64,000 nt of DNA from CAYHVK01 sp964360255 (GTDB lineage: Bacteria; Bdellovibrionota; Bdellovibrionia; Bdellovibrionales; UBA1609), in the NCBI GenBank assembly GCA_964360255.1, contig CAYHVK010000013.1, forward strand, positions 49,219 through 113,218, in the 5' to 3' direction. Positions 43,170-52,000 of the stretch are shown piece by piece. The notes under the pieces are model-generated. The model did not search any database. It saw only the letters and a list, made by a program, of their open reading frames with translations, and was not told the origin of the DNA. Position 1 is the first letter of the stretch. Each line of letters begins with the position of its first letter. Both the position numbers and the translations under genes were made by a program.

Positions 43170-44382
43170 TCTTCCTTTCTTTTTTGAAAAATTCTTCGGG
43201 CAAATTAACTTTGTCCTTCATAACAATCCAGACATCGCGGCCTGAACCGATAGCAACCGTCGGTGCAAGATTTTGCGCCTGCTGTAGATACCACTGAGCC
43301 ACCATACCTGCGGCATTTGAAGCTCCGCCTGCGACGGCGTACTTCCCGGCATCACCAGTCATCATCGAAGAACCGCCCCCCAGAGGATTCGTGCTCTGGG
43401 TTGTTTGCGAGGCTTGAACTGCCTTCCCAACACCATCAACCACACCCGCGATGAATGCCATTGCAGCTACTCGGCCTTGTTTTGAGTTCACTTGCCCTTT
43501 CATGGCAAAAGATCCGTCCTTGTCGTCGGCGACAAATCCATTCACTTCACGCTCGAACATCTTTCCCTTTTTAGAAACGCAGCTCATTTTAGTCGCCTGC
43601 ATTTGTACGCGCTCAGTTGAAAGATCTCCTTCCGCCTTTGCGATCATAAAGCACCCCGAGAGATCAATTTTATGATCGTTCGGACCAACGTAAGAAAAAT
43701 CGAGCACCATCAACACCGGATAGGTCTTTCCCTCGGGCACATCAACGCCAGTTAAAACTTTCGCCTTCACGTAGCTACCAGAAGGCAAGATAACACCTTC
43801 GGTTTTAACGTCGCTCTTAACGGGAAACGCAATAAGATCGGGACCTTTTGCTTTCACACGACTAACTGGTGAACGAGCGAGCGAAGCGGTTCCACCAGGA
43901 GATGCGTCGTAAAGCTGAATTGGTGTTTCCTGGTTCGGAGTTTCAGCATTCGGTGCGATCCCCAAGCTTTGCGGTTGTCCATTTACGGATGGCGGCAAAT
44001 CTGTTTTCGACTGATTTACGTTTGTCGCAGCAGCATTCGCTTCTTGAAGTTTCTTTTCCAGTTCTGCGAGGCGAGCTTCAAGTTTACTTTGTCCTTCAAA
44101 CATAGCTTGGGCCTTTTGAGAAAGAAGACGCTCTTTTCCGTAGTAGAATGTGCTTTCGCGATCATTTAGAATTCTTCCATTCTGAAAACTGACGGCGGCA
44201 CCGCGCTCAACAACTCGATTTTCTTTTTCACCGATAAGTCCAAAAAGATTAATAACGAGCAAAACTCCAACTACAGAAAGGCCAACGATGATTGGCTTTT
44301 TTTGAGTAAGTTCTTTGATCCTTAAGTGATGCTTTTTCCAGTCGAAGGATTTAACCTGAACTAGAATATTTTCTGCGTTCAT
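43123..44382 (-). CDS. traB: TraB/VirB10-type inner-to-outer membrane scaffold
   Basis: The 419-residue protein has a short cytoplasmic N terminus, one membrane helix (PIIVGLSVVGVLLVINLFGLI, residues about 30-50), a coiled coil (SKLEARLAELEKKLQEANA) and a Pro-rich linker. The C-terminal TraB domain has VILPSGSYVKAKVLTGVDVPEG, LVLDFSYVGPNDHKIDLSGC and MSCVSKKGKMFEREVNGFVAD. TraB spans the envelope and passes energy to the outer-membrane ring. It starts 2 bp after the traK stop. Confidence 0.88.
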   Translation of the reverse strand: MNAENILVQVKSFDWKKHHLRIKELTQKKPIIVGLSVVGVLLVINLFGLIGEKENRVVERGAAVSFQNGRILNDRESTFYYGKERLLSQKAQAMFEGQSKLEARLAELEKKLQEANAAATNVNQSKTDLPPSVNGQPQSLGIAPNAETPNQETPIQLYDASPGGTASLARSPVSRVKAKGPDLIAFPVKSDVKTEGVILPSGSYVKAKVLTGVDVPEGKTYPVLMVLDFSYVGPNDHKIDLSGCFMIAKAEGDLSTERVQMQATKMSCVSKKGKMFEREVNGFVADDKDGSFAMKGQVNSKQGRVAAMAFIAGVVDGVGKAVQASQTTQSTNPLGGGSSMMTGDAGKYAVAGGASNAAGMVAQWYLQQAQNLAPTVAIGSGRDVWIVMKDKVNLPEEFFKKERKNGDEGIYSYFTRVLE

Positions 44383-44384
44383 TT

Positions 44385-45269
44385 CTATTCTCCCTTCTTA
44401 GTGCTGTTAGATGCTTCGTCTGATTCCATCGCTAATATTACGTCGCTGCTTGAGGAAGTGTTTTTAGCGACAACGCGAATCAATGTTTCGCTGACGCCCT
44501 TTCCTTTAGGAAACAAAGTGGTCTCGTCACTCTGAGAGAGAATCGCTAAGTTTGGCTCTCCCACGGTGAGATGCCTTACATCAACTTCGACATTTTTTTT
44601 CCAGCTCGTGTTCGTGACCTTAAAAATATACCCGTTAAATGGAGAACCCCGATAAATTCGGATCAGCTCAGCTCGCGCGCTGGAATTTTTTGACGGGAAG
44701 CTTTGCGAGACACGAAAAAGCTTGTATCCCGATACAGCGTCATCTCGAACCATCGCCTTTAGCAGTTCGACTTCAGAAATGACGGGAGCATTTTCGGAAT
44801 CTCCTGCTTCTGCTGATTCTCTGGACTTGAAATCGTACAGACCGTCAGCCGCCGGATCATTGGGGCTTACAATGATTTTTGTCCTCACCACCGATTTATC
44901 AACTAGAAAAAAAATGACTTCGTTAACTCCATTCGTAAAGCGCGGAGTCACTTCCAGATCTGTGTAACTCGGATCAGATGCGTTCGCAGGTTTGATCTGA
45001 AGTTTACTTGCGCCCGAGATTGTTTGAACCGCTTTCGAAAAGCGAAAAATTGTCGGCCCTCCGTGCTTGATGCGAACTTGCTCCGTCCCTGTGCCGTAAA
45101 CGACAACTTTTGCCTCCGCACGGGATACTAGCAGAAACACCAGCAGAAGAATTCCGACGAGGTAAGTCCCAAATGCAATTTTGAAAGCAACTTTTCGAAA
45201 AAGCATTTTAAGACTTTCAATCTCAAAATTAAGTCCCTGATCTAGATCAATTGTTTTGTTATCGACCAT
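44385..45269 (-). CDS. traK: TraK/VirB9-type secretin-like protein
   Basis: From the ATG at 45269 (GGAGGG upstream) the product has 294 residues. It has a membrane segment (LVGILLLVFLLVSRAEA) and the TraK beta-domain VEQVRIKHGGPTIFRFSKAVQTISGASKLQIKPANA, then the SFNGYIFKVTNTSWKKNVEVDVRHLT segment. TraK forms the outer-membrane ring with TraV and TraB. It is longer at the N terminus than F TraK because of a cytoplasmic extension. It overlaps the traE-like gene by 11 bp. Confidence 0.75.
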   Translation of the reverse strand: MVDNKTIDLDQGLNFEIESLKMLFRKVAFKIAFGTYLVGILLLVFLLVSRAEAKVVVYGTGTEQVRIKHGGPTIFRFSKAVQTISGASKLQIKPANASDPSYTDLEVTPRFTNGVNEVIFFLVDKSVVRTKIIVSPNDPAADGLYDFKSRESAEAGDSENAPVISEVELLKAMVRDDAVSGYKLFRVSQSFPSKNSSARAELIRIYRGSPFNGYIFKVTNTSWKKNVEVDVRHLTVGEPNLAILSQSDETTLFPKGKGVSETLIRVVAKNTSSSSDVILAMESDEASNSTKKGE

Positions 45270-45987
45270 TTGTTTTCCCTCCGTTGGCGCTTGGCTTAAA
45301 TCCATCAGATCGCCCGCGCTTAAGGCTCGTGATTTCGAGATACCATTCCTTGCCTTTAACTGGAGGGACGAGCTTCATCAGCATTTCAATGACCTCGTCC
45401 ACATGGCCCACGCTCTCGCTATTGGTGTATCTCTCTCTTTGAGCTATTGCGGTGACCCTGTAGAATCCCTCGCCGGTCGCAACGACTTCGCGATCCGTAA
45501 TCCGCAAAATCTCAGAAATGTTTTCGCTCTTAACCGTCTCGCGCCATTCCCTCGCTTCTTCTTCAAACTGAATCTGAAGTTGAGGAGTCATAAAGTTTGA
45601 TAAGCGCTTGTACTGTTCATCAATGTTGGCGGCGTTCACGTTTCCGAGCATACTTAAGAAGCTCAGAGCCGCGTTCACCACGTAAGTATCCGACACCGAC
45701 TGCGGGGACGCGGTCGTGAAGTCCATCACTCCCGGAGCCAAGATATATTCTTTTTCCCGGAGCTTTGTTTCAAGACCGTGAATCTCAAATCGGGCGAAGG
45801 CAAAGTGCATGGCGAATGCCGCAATATGAATTGCGAGAATGTACTGAAGCGTAAGGCGCTGCTTTATCATCGCAGATTTGAAAGCAACGTACTTTGGCAG
45901 AATGCGAAGATCTACACCTTGGTAGACCCCCACAGGTGGCACTGCCACCTGCGCAGCTTCAATTCCCTTATCCATCGCTGTTAGCAT
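45259..45987 (-). CDS. traE: TraE/VirB8-like inner-membrane protein
   Basis: From the ATG at 45987 (AGGAAAGG upstream) the product has 242 residues. It has a membrane helix (YILAIHIAAFAMHFAFARF) followed by a periplasmic NTF2-like domain with SESVGHVDEVIEMLMKLVPPVKGKEWYLEITSLKR at the end, as in TraE. The overlapping upstream gene (45968-46216) is in another frame; an in-frame extension of traE to 46248 is open but not protein-like. Confidence 0.7.
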   Translation of the reverse strand: MLTAMDKGIEAAQVAVPPVGVYQGVDLRILPKYVAFKSAMIKQRLTLQYILAIHIAAFAMHFAFARFEIHGLETKLREKEYILAPGVMDFTTASPQSVSDTYVVNAALSFLSMLGNVNAANIDEQYKRLSNFMTPQLQIQFEEEAREWRETVKSENISEILRITDREVVATGEGFYRVTAIAQRERYTNSESVGHVDEVIEMLMKLVPPVKGKEWYLEITSLKRGRSDGFKPSANGGKTNGR

Positions 45988-46216
45988 CTCGTTTACCTTT
46001 CCTTTTAGGTTTTGCATCAGGGCTTGGACTCTGGGACTCAATCCTTTCAGCAGCGTGATTCTGAGCAATGACATCCAGGTACTTACGAGGCAGAATCCAC
46101 GTTTCAACGCGCTCAATGATCCAGTAACGACCATCTCGAGATAGTTTTGCGCGAGTATTGAAATTCGGTTTCCGGTCATATGTTTTTGCCCCTTGTTCGT
46201 TGGTTTGGTTGTCCAT
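45968..46216 (-). CDS. Small basic protein between traL and traE
   Basis: The 82-residue product has GAGGGAG upstream of its ATG at 46216 and ends 20 bp inside traE, so the two are coupled. The middle (AKLSRDGRYWIIERVETWILPRKYLDVIAQNHAAE) is protein-like; the C terminus is a basic tail (PDAKPKRKGKRDANS). No family is recognised. Confidence 0.6.
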   Translation of the reverse strand: MDNQTNEQGAKTYDRKPNFNTRAKLSRDGRYWIIERVETWILPRKYLDVIAQNHAAERIESQSPSPDAKPKRKGKRDANSDG

Positions 46217-46257
46217 AGTTCTCCCTCTTGGTTTGTTGTTGTTTTCATTTCTTCCTT

Positions 46258-46572
46258 TCAATCTGAAAATCTGCGGTCGTTGCTCTTCGGATTCACAAGG
46301 CCGGGAAGCTCCATCCGAAGGCGTGAAAAGGGCCAGTGAAAGAAAATTCCTTTGGGATTTTTCTTCTTAATCACTGGTCCAAATCCCAGACACAAACTCA
46401 GCAAAGTGAACATCGTTCCCCACGAGTAAAAGAGAACGCCGAAGACAAGAATGATGAAGAGCGCGACGAACACATCCGACAGTTCCCAAATATCGAAAAC
46501 CATAATTGGTGAGTCGATGGTTTGGCTCACCAGGGATGAGTATTTTGCCTTCAAGAGTTCCTGCTTACGCAT
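46258..46572 (-). CDS. traL: TraL/VirB3-like protein
   Basis: The 104-residue product has two hydrophobic segments (FVALFIILVFGVLFYSW, FTLLSLCLGFGPVI) near residues 30-70 and ends GIFFHWPFSRLRMELPGL, similar to the conserved tail of F TraL. TraL docks with TraC at the inner membrane. It overlaps the traA-like gene by 8 bp and precedes traE, the F order. Confidence 0.7.
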   Translation of the reverse strand: MRKQELLKAKYSSLVSQTIDSPIMVFDIWELSDVFVALFIILVFGVLFYSWGTMFTLLSLCLGFGPVIKKKNPKGIFFHWPFSRLRMELPGLVNPKSNDRRFSD

Positions 46573-47008
46573 TTAAACTCCTCTCGCTCACAATATGATT
46601 TTGTGAAAACACTCCGCCACCACCGCCGATGTCGAAAATGTTCTTAACCCACGTAGGGGCAGTGCCAAGCACAAGTGCTGCAACGATACAGAGCACTGCG
46701 ATTCCAAATCGCTGCTCTTTCAAATTCCAGCCAGCCGACATCACACAGAGCCCCGCAAAAATTCGCGCACCCCACGAGAAGAGCACCGAATCCACAATAC
46801 GAAGCAGCGTGCCCGCAGCTTCGAGCTTGTCGCTGGCATCAGCTCCAGGAATCTTGGTCCCTGCAAAAGCATTCGTGTGCGAAAGAACAATCAGAAGAAT
46901 GGTAATCAGAATAAAGAAATACCACTCCTCATGTCTTCGCGGGCTTGGACCCCTCACTTGAGAGCCGTGAATCAATGATCCACACAATAAAAGGCGTTCT
47001 CCGAGCAT
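46565..47008 (-). CDS. traA: TraA/VirB2-like propilin with long leader
   Basis: The 147-residue product starts at 47008 with AGGAG 8 bp upstream. A leader of about 49 residues (basic PRRHEEW, then FFILITILLIVLSHTNAFA) precedes the mature N terminus GTKIPG. F propilin TraA also has a long (51-residue) leader. The mature protein has two membrane helices (ARIFAGLCVMSAGWNL, GIAVLCIVAALVLGTAPTWV), as expected for a conjugative pilin, and a Gly-rich loop GGGGGVF. It is followed by traL. Confidence 0.75.
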   Translation of the reverse strand: MLGERLLLCGSLIHGSQVRGPSPRRHEEWYFFILITILLIVLSHTNAFAGTKIPGADASDKLEAAGTLLRIVDSVLFSWGARIFAGLCVMSAGWNLKEQRFGIAVLCIVAALVLGTAPTWVKNIFDIGGGGGVFSQNHIVSERSLNA

Positions 47009-47037
47009 AGGTAATCTCCTATCCTTGCTCGAAGTCA

Positions 47038-47064
47038 GCTCGCCTTTTTTTGGTAGAGAGACTT
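47038..47064 (-). repeat. Leader repeat copy 2 (upstream of traA)
   Basis: Same blocks as copy 1: GCTCGCC (47038-47044), 5 nt, TTGGTAGAGAGACTT (47050-47064), ending 30 bp before the traA ATG. TACCTATGCT around the start codon is also shared with traC. Confidence 0.7.
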
Positions 47065-47080
47065 CTTTTGTTTTTCTTTT

Positions 47081-47110
47081 GAGCCTATTTGTAGTGGTGG
47101 CTCTTTTTTT
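47081..47110 (+). terminator. Hairpin with T-tract between traF and traA (plus strand)
   Basis: GAGCC (47081-47085) pairs with GGCTC (47099-47103), followed by seven T on the plus strand. The tra genes run on the minus strand, so it may stop antisense transcription; on the minus strand it has no U-tract. Confidence 0.4.
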
Positions 47111-47113
47111 AAA

Positions 47114-47893
47114 TCAGTTTGCGGCTTTTAACAGTCGCACGATCTCATCGAAATCGTGATAACCTTCAATCGCTGGCAAAAGTGCTTTTCGTTTTGTGTC
47201 GGCAATCAACAGAAATGGCACACCTTTGATCCCGTGTTTTTTTAAGTCGGTAGGATCTGCTCTTGAGATCGGAACAACTTTCTCTGCATCCGGCACAGGG
47301 CCGCTATCAACCTGCAATGCTTCAACATGAAATCCGCCGCCCCGAAGCTTCTTTAGGACTTGAAACATTCGTCGACAATGAGGACATGTCGATTCAAAAT
47401 ACATCCTCACGCGAAAGCGTGACGGATCGAGAGCAACACTCGGCTCTTTTGCTTTCGATGGAGCTGGTGCCGCTGCCGCTGCCGCAATATTTGTTGGAAC
47501 ATTCACCTCACCATTTTTTGCCATGTACTCGGCCATTCGTTCCTGAAGCTTTGTTTGAAGTTCATTTTTTTTCTTCATCAACTCGAACCATTGCTTAATA
47601 TTGTCGTCTGTTGGATTTCTTGCGACCTCCATAAATGGCTCAGGTGGCATGTAGTCTCCTTCTTTAAAGAATTCCTTATTCGTCGGATCAAGGAAAGTCT
47701 TCCAGGGGAATTTGCCATCTTGCTTTCCCGTGGGACTCGGATCTTTTTTAAAAGTGTCCTTTGCGCTTGGCTTGTCGCCCCAGAAGTCGATCTTAGAATC
47801 GAAATATTCCAGTTTATCCGCTCGGGCAAAGGACGACAGAAGCAAAAGGATAAGCGTTTTACGAATGACCAAGTTGAACCTCCTTCGAATCAA
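47114..47893 (-). CDS. traF: TraF-like exported thioredoxin-fold protein
   Basis: The 259-residue product has a signal peptide (TLILLLLSSFARA), an N-terminal FWGDKPSAKDTFKKD...PPEPFMEVARNPTDDNIKQWFELMKKKNEL region like F TraF, and a C-terminal thioredoxin domain with a CPHC active site (YFESTCPHCRRMF). F TraF lacks the CxxC, so here it may be an active disulfide isomerase for the Cys-rich TraU and TraH proteins. It overlaps the GspE-like ATPase gene by 35 bp. Confidence 0.75.
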   Translation of the reverse strand: MIRRRFNLVIRKTLILLLLSSFARADKLEYFDSKIDFWGDKPSAKDTFKKDPSPTGKQDGKFPWKTFLDPTNKEFFKEGDYMPPEPFMEVARNPTDDNIKQWFELMKKKNELQTKLQERMAEYMAKNGEVNVPTNIAAAAAAPAPSKAKEPSVALDPSRFRVRMYFESTCPHCRRMFQVLKKLRGGGFHVEALQVDSGPVPDAEKVVPISRADPTDLKKHGIKGVPFLLIADTKRKALLPAIEGYHDFDEIVRLLKAAN

Positions 47894-49028
47894 TTTCTCC
47901 GCGAATTGCTCTCGTAGTTCGCGCGTCTTCTAGAGATTGAAAAACTTTTGGACGCTTAACGCCGTCGTTTACAAATGAAGCCCACTCGATAGTTGGAACT
48001 CGACCTTTGATTCCCGAAACACAACTCGGACAACCTTCGTCATGCCTCATCCGCAGTTTACTTAAAGCAGCCGGATGTTTCTCCAAAAACCAGTTCGTAA
48101 CTTCGGTTGAGGTTTTCTCTGCACACTCGACGCAAAGTTTTTGTTCGAGTCTTTGCGCAACCGATAGGCGCAAATTGGATTCTAAGACAAGCTTTTCAAC
48201 ACCAAGGCCTGACAGTCGTTCTATTACTTCCAGCGATCCGTTTGCATGGAGGGTGGTGAAAACCAAGTGTCCAGTTTCCGCTGCCTGAAAACAAAGTTTA
48301 GCGGTTTCGGCGTCCCGAACTTCTCCAACAAGAATCACGTCGGGATCTTGTCGCAGCACTGATCTCAGTGCATCGGCAAAGTTCATCTTACGATTCACTT
48401 GCACTTGATTGAGGCCCTCAATGCGGTATTCAATCGGGTCTTCCAGGGTCACAATATTAAGCCGCTTTGGATTGAGCGCCTTAAGCAGGGCATAGAGAGT
48501 TCGCGTTTTCCCACTTCCGGTTGGACCTGAAATTACAATGACTCCATCTTCATATTGCAGGGCTCTTTCGAACATCTTCTGTTCTGATTCTAAAAAGCCA
48601 AGTTCCGAAAGATTGAAACTCGCATCAAGATTCAATAGCCGCATAACAACTTTTTCACCAAAGTGAGTTGGCAAAAGGCTGACTCGCAAATCTAGCCTTA
48701 GTGACGGCAAAGATGCTCTGCCGTCTTGCGGTTTGCCGCTAACTCCGATAGCAAGCCCGAAAATCCGTTTTGCTTCTAGAATCAAACTCTCTCGGTGTTG
48801 AAGATCTATCGACCTCACGAGAACGAGATTCCCGTCCACGCGAAGTCTAAAATCAATTCCAAATTCGGTGGGCTCAATATGAATGTCGCTTGCTCCTTTA
48901 ATTTTTGCTTCCGCCACCAAATCTTTAAGTAGTTTTGCATAGGGTCCGACATCAGAAAGTAGTTGTTCTGCCGTTCGCCGTTTCGCGACCGTAATGCCGT
49001 GCTCGTTTTGAAGTTTTAAACTTGTCAC
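47859..49028 (-). CDS. GspE/PilB-type secretion ATPase in the transfer operon
   Basis: The 389-residue product starts at GTG (49028), with GGAGG 6 bp upstream, overlapping the stop of the preceding gene (GTGA). It has Walker A (ISGPTGSGKTRTLYAL), the Asp box (LNIVTLEDPIEYRIEGLNQVQVN), Walker B (DPDVILVGEVRDAETA), the His box (FTTLHANGS) and a Cys4 zinc motif (CVEC...CPSC). This is GspE/PilB, not VirB11 as such. F-type systems usually have no such ATPase, so it may drive pilus dynamics or substrate switching here. Confidence 0.85.
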   Translation of the reverse strand: MTSLKLQNEHGITVAKRRTAEQLLSDVGPYAKLLKDLVAEAKIKGASDIHIEPTEFGIDFRLRVDGNLVLVRSIDLQHRESLILEAKRIFGLAIGVSGKPQDGRASLPSLRLDLRVSLLPTHFGEKVVMRLLNLDASFNLSELGFLESEQKMFERALQYEDGVIVISGPTGSGKTRTLYALLKALNPKRLNIVTLEDPIEYRIEGLNQVQVNRKMNFADALRSVLRQDPDVILVGEVRDAETAKLCFQAAETGHLVFTTLHANGSLEVIERLSGLGVEKLVLESNLRLSVAQRLEQKLCVECAEKTSTEVTNWFLEKHPAALSKLRMRHDEGCPSCVSGIKGRVPTIEWASFVNDGVKRPKVFQSLEDARTTRAIRGEIDSKEVQLGHS

Positions 49029-52000
49029 TTCGCACCTCCGCACGCAGCAGGGATCGCAAGGCTCGCAGCTTTTGCTTGCGCTGCTGCGGGCATATCCTTG
49101 CAGGCAAAAGTGCGACTCCAAACCACAAACAGATAACCTTTGAGTTTTCCGTTTACGAGCCTCATGGTCTCGCGGGCATTTACGACCGACTCTAAAAGTC
49201 CTACATTCTGACCTTCACGAAAGCAGGAACTGGATTGCGGATAAATCATCTGCCACTTTTCATCTGGGCTATTGGGCATGGAGTGCAGCACTTCTGCTGA
49301 AAGACTCTTAATACGAGAGGCCACCATCAAAGCGCCCGCCATTGATGCTGGACCCGAGTAAGTGCCATAGCGCGGATAGAAAACACCCCATCCGTTGCAA
49401 ACCGAATGAGTGCTTGGCGGAAACATATCAATCTTTGGTACTTCAAAACTACACATGGCCGAGTCAGGGGAAGGGGCGCCGCCCCCTTCCCCTGTAATAG
49501 AAGTCACGGCACCCTTGAGAAGGCATAACTTCGGCGCAAGCCCCGAGGCTAAAAACAAGGGCTGAGTCATGTCGTTCTTGCCAGTATTCCAGTGCGCTCC
49601 GAAATGTTCGCTCATTCCGTCAAAGCATACTTTCTCCATTCGTGTGCCACCGGCAGGCATTGTTTGAAATGTCAGGCCCGCAAGCGGAACCGCAATTGTT
49701 CGAGCCTGAAAGCTCTGAGTGTCGTTATCGGCCTCAGTCCCAAAGGGCTTAGGGAAAACCTTCGCAAGTTGTGCTGACGCCCCTGGGATTCCCGAAAAAT
49801 AACTTGCCTTAGGTTCAGGCCATACTTCGATAAAAGTCTGCGGCACATAGTAAGAAATCGCGGCACACGGTCTTGGAGGAAATCCACAAGTGCATCCACC
49901 GATATTCAGTTCTAGACACGACGTAAATGCTGGCGTACTTGCGACGGTGCAAACATTCGGAATTGCCGCCTGGACATTGCCCGCGAGGAAGAGGGAGGCC
50001 GCTATAGCGCGAAGATTTTGAGCGAAATGCTTAATTCTGTCTACAGCGCCTCCCTTCTTCGTTACACGCAGCATTTCAAGTACGGCCTCATGCTTCGTAT
50101 TGATGAATCTGAGGAAGTCCGGCTTAAGATAAAGTTTTAAAAACTTCGTCTCGATTCCATCAAATACCTGTGCGAACGCCTCGAAAGTTCGAAGCCTTGA
50201 GAATTCGCGGCCTGTGATAAGATCTTCTTTTCGTTTTGCTCTGGAGACGGCCTCATTCAAACTTGAATTCTGCGAATCAAATCCTCCGGCGAGTAAGTTC
50301 AACTTTGCCGACTGTGCGGTTTCCGACATTGAGTGTGATTCAACTTCCCGGTCTTCTTTTCCCGCCAATTCTTGGAAAAGCTTGATCGTTTCCGAATCTG
50401 AAGAGTGGCACGCAATTCTTGTTCTAAAGTTTTGCATAAGAACAAGAGCCGCTCTTTGGCTTCCGACCGAATCCATCAATGAGCTGACAGATTGAGTCGC
50501 CACAATCACGGCTGGCTTTGATTCCCGAGCCTTCGCCATAAAAGTGTCATCACCGATTGTGCCACCACCACCGCAAGTCACGACATCTTGGTACTCATCT
50601 ATAATCAAGGCCGTCGTGCAGAGTTTTTTCTGATCCTTCAACTCGCTCAGCATATTCAATACGGCTTGCTGATAATGAAGCTTGATAAAGGTCCCCATTG
50701 ATCGCGCAAGGCCTGGCTGATTGATGTCAAAGAGAAGAATTTTTCCTTCACGAATCAACTGCTCCATTGAACGAATCGTGAGGTTCTCTTCTTTTGGACA
50801 TAAAACACGATTTGCCGCAAACTCCTGGAACTGATTGATAAAGGCCGTGCTTGTCGCGACGATTCCAGATCTTACGCGGTCTTCAAGTTGTGAGTATTCA
50901 TTCTCGAAATACTCCATAGCTCGCTCGATATTGAAACGCTCTTCTTCAGTAAATGAGCCCGTATCAAGACGCTTTTGTAAATCGTCCGATAAATTCTCTT
51001 TTGAGGCTCGAACAATAGCGCGGTAAAGATCAAGCAAAGTAAAATACCCATGAATAGCTGCGCAGTAGACAATCGCGTTCTTAATCAAGTTCGATGAAGA
51101 AATATCCCAGAAGGGTGAGTCCGACGATTTCCCCATAAAATTCACAGCAGCGGCTCTAACCATTTCGGCAAGCTCGGTGAACTTTGAATTTCGAAGCGGG
51201 TTCTCGACATACACTGGGTTAAAGCTCACCGAACCTCGAAGAGAGATTTTGACGATCTTATCCCCAAGGCCTGCACGCCTAATAATTTTCTCAGCGTCCA
51301 CGAGAAAAGTCCGCTTAGGATCAATCGCGAGGATCGCAGGCGAATTTTCTCCGGATCGCAAAATTTGCCGCAAGTAACGAAGCACGGTCCCTTGTGTTTT
51401 ACCGCTACCGATACTTCCTGAAATCATAATCCCGCCATTGAGACCACGGCTCGGAATTTTAACCCAATCCTCCGACTCTCCTGAAGTTTGAACAACTGAG
51501 TGTGTAAGCTGCCCTGGCGTTGTCCCCAGAACGAGTTCGCCCTCTTCAATTTCGGGCGCATCTAGCTTGTGAATGTCATTAAACGAGAACTTTATTTTCG
51601 CGATTCCGCGCAAGAAAATGCGCACAACTAAGCCGATGGCAAAAGCAATGTTTGCACTTAGGAGCGCGACAAACCCCGAAGACTGAAACCCGTCTGGAAA
51701 TCTCAAGAAGATCGGCGCAATAAAATCGGCGATCTGTTTTCTGCATGTGAAGTAGGTGACGGCACAGGCGATAACAGAAACGAACTCGGCTCTACCGAAT
51801 TTTAAGTGTCTTGATTTGCCCTCAAGGATTGCAAGTTTACTTCCTTGCTTCTCTAGTCCAATCGACCTCTTAAGATAAATTGAACCGAAGGAGATGTTCA
51901 CCATCGCGCAGGAAACTGTAATCCAAAATAGCTTCGCATTCGCCTCTAACTGCTGAAGCGCAAACTGCATCAGATCTGGGTGAAGCCTCAGATGTGCGAG

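Noticed and set aside
46000..46248. In-frame N-terminal extension of the traE-like gene to 46248
   Set aside because: The added residues are not protein-like, and another frame in the same stretch carries a credible gene with its own ribosome site.
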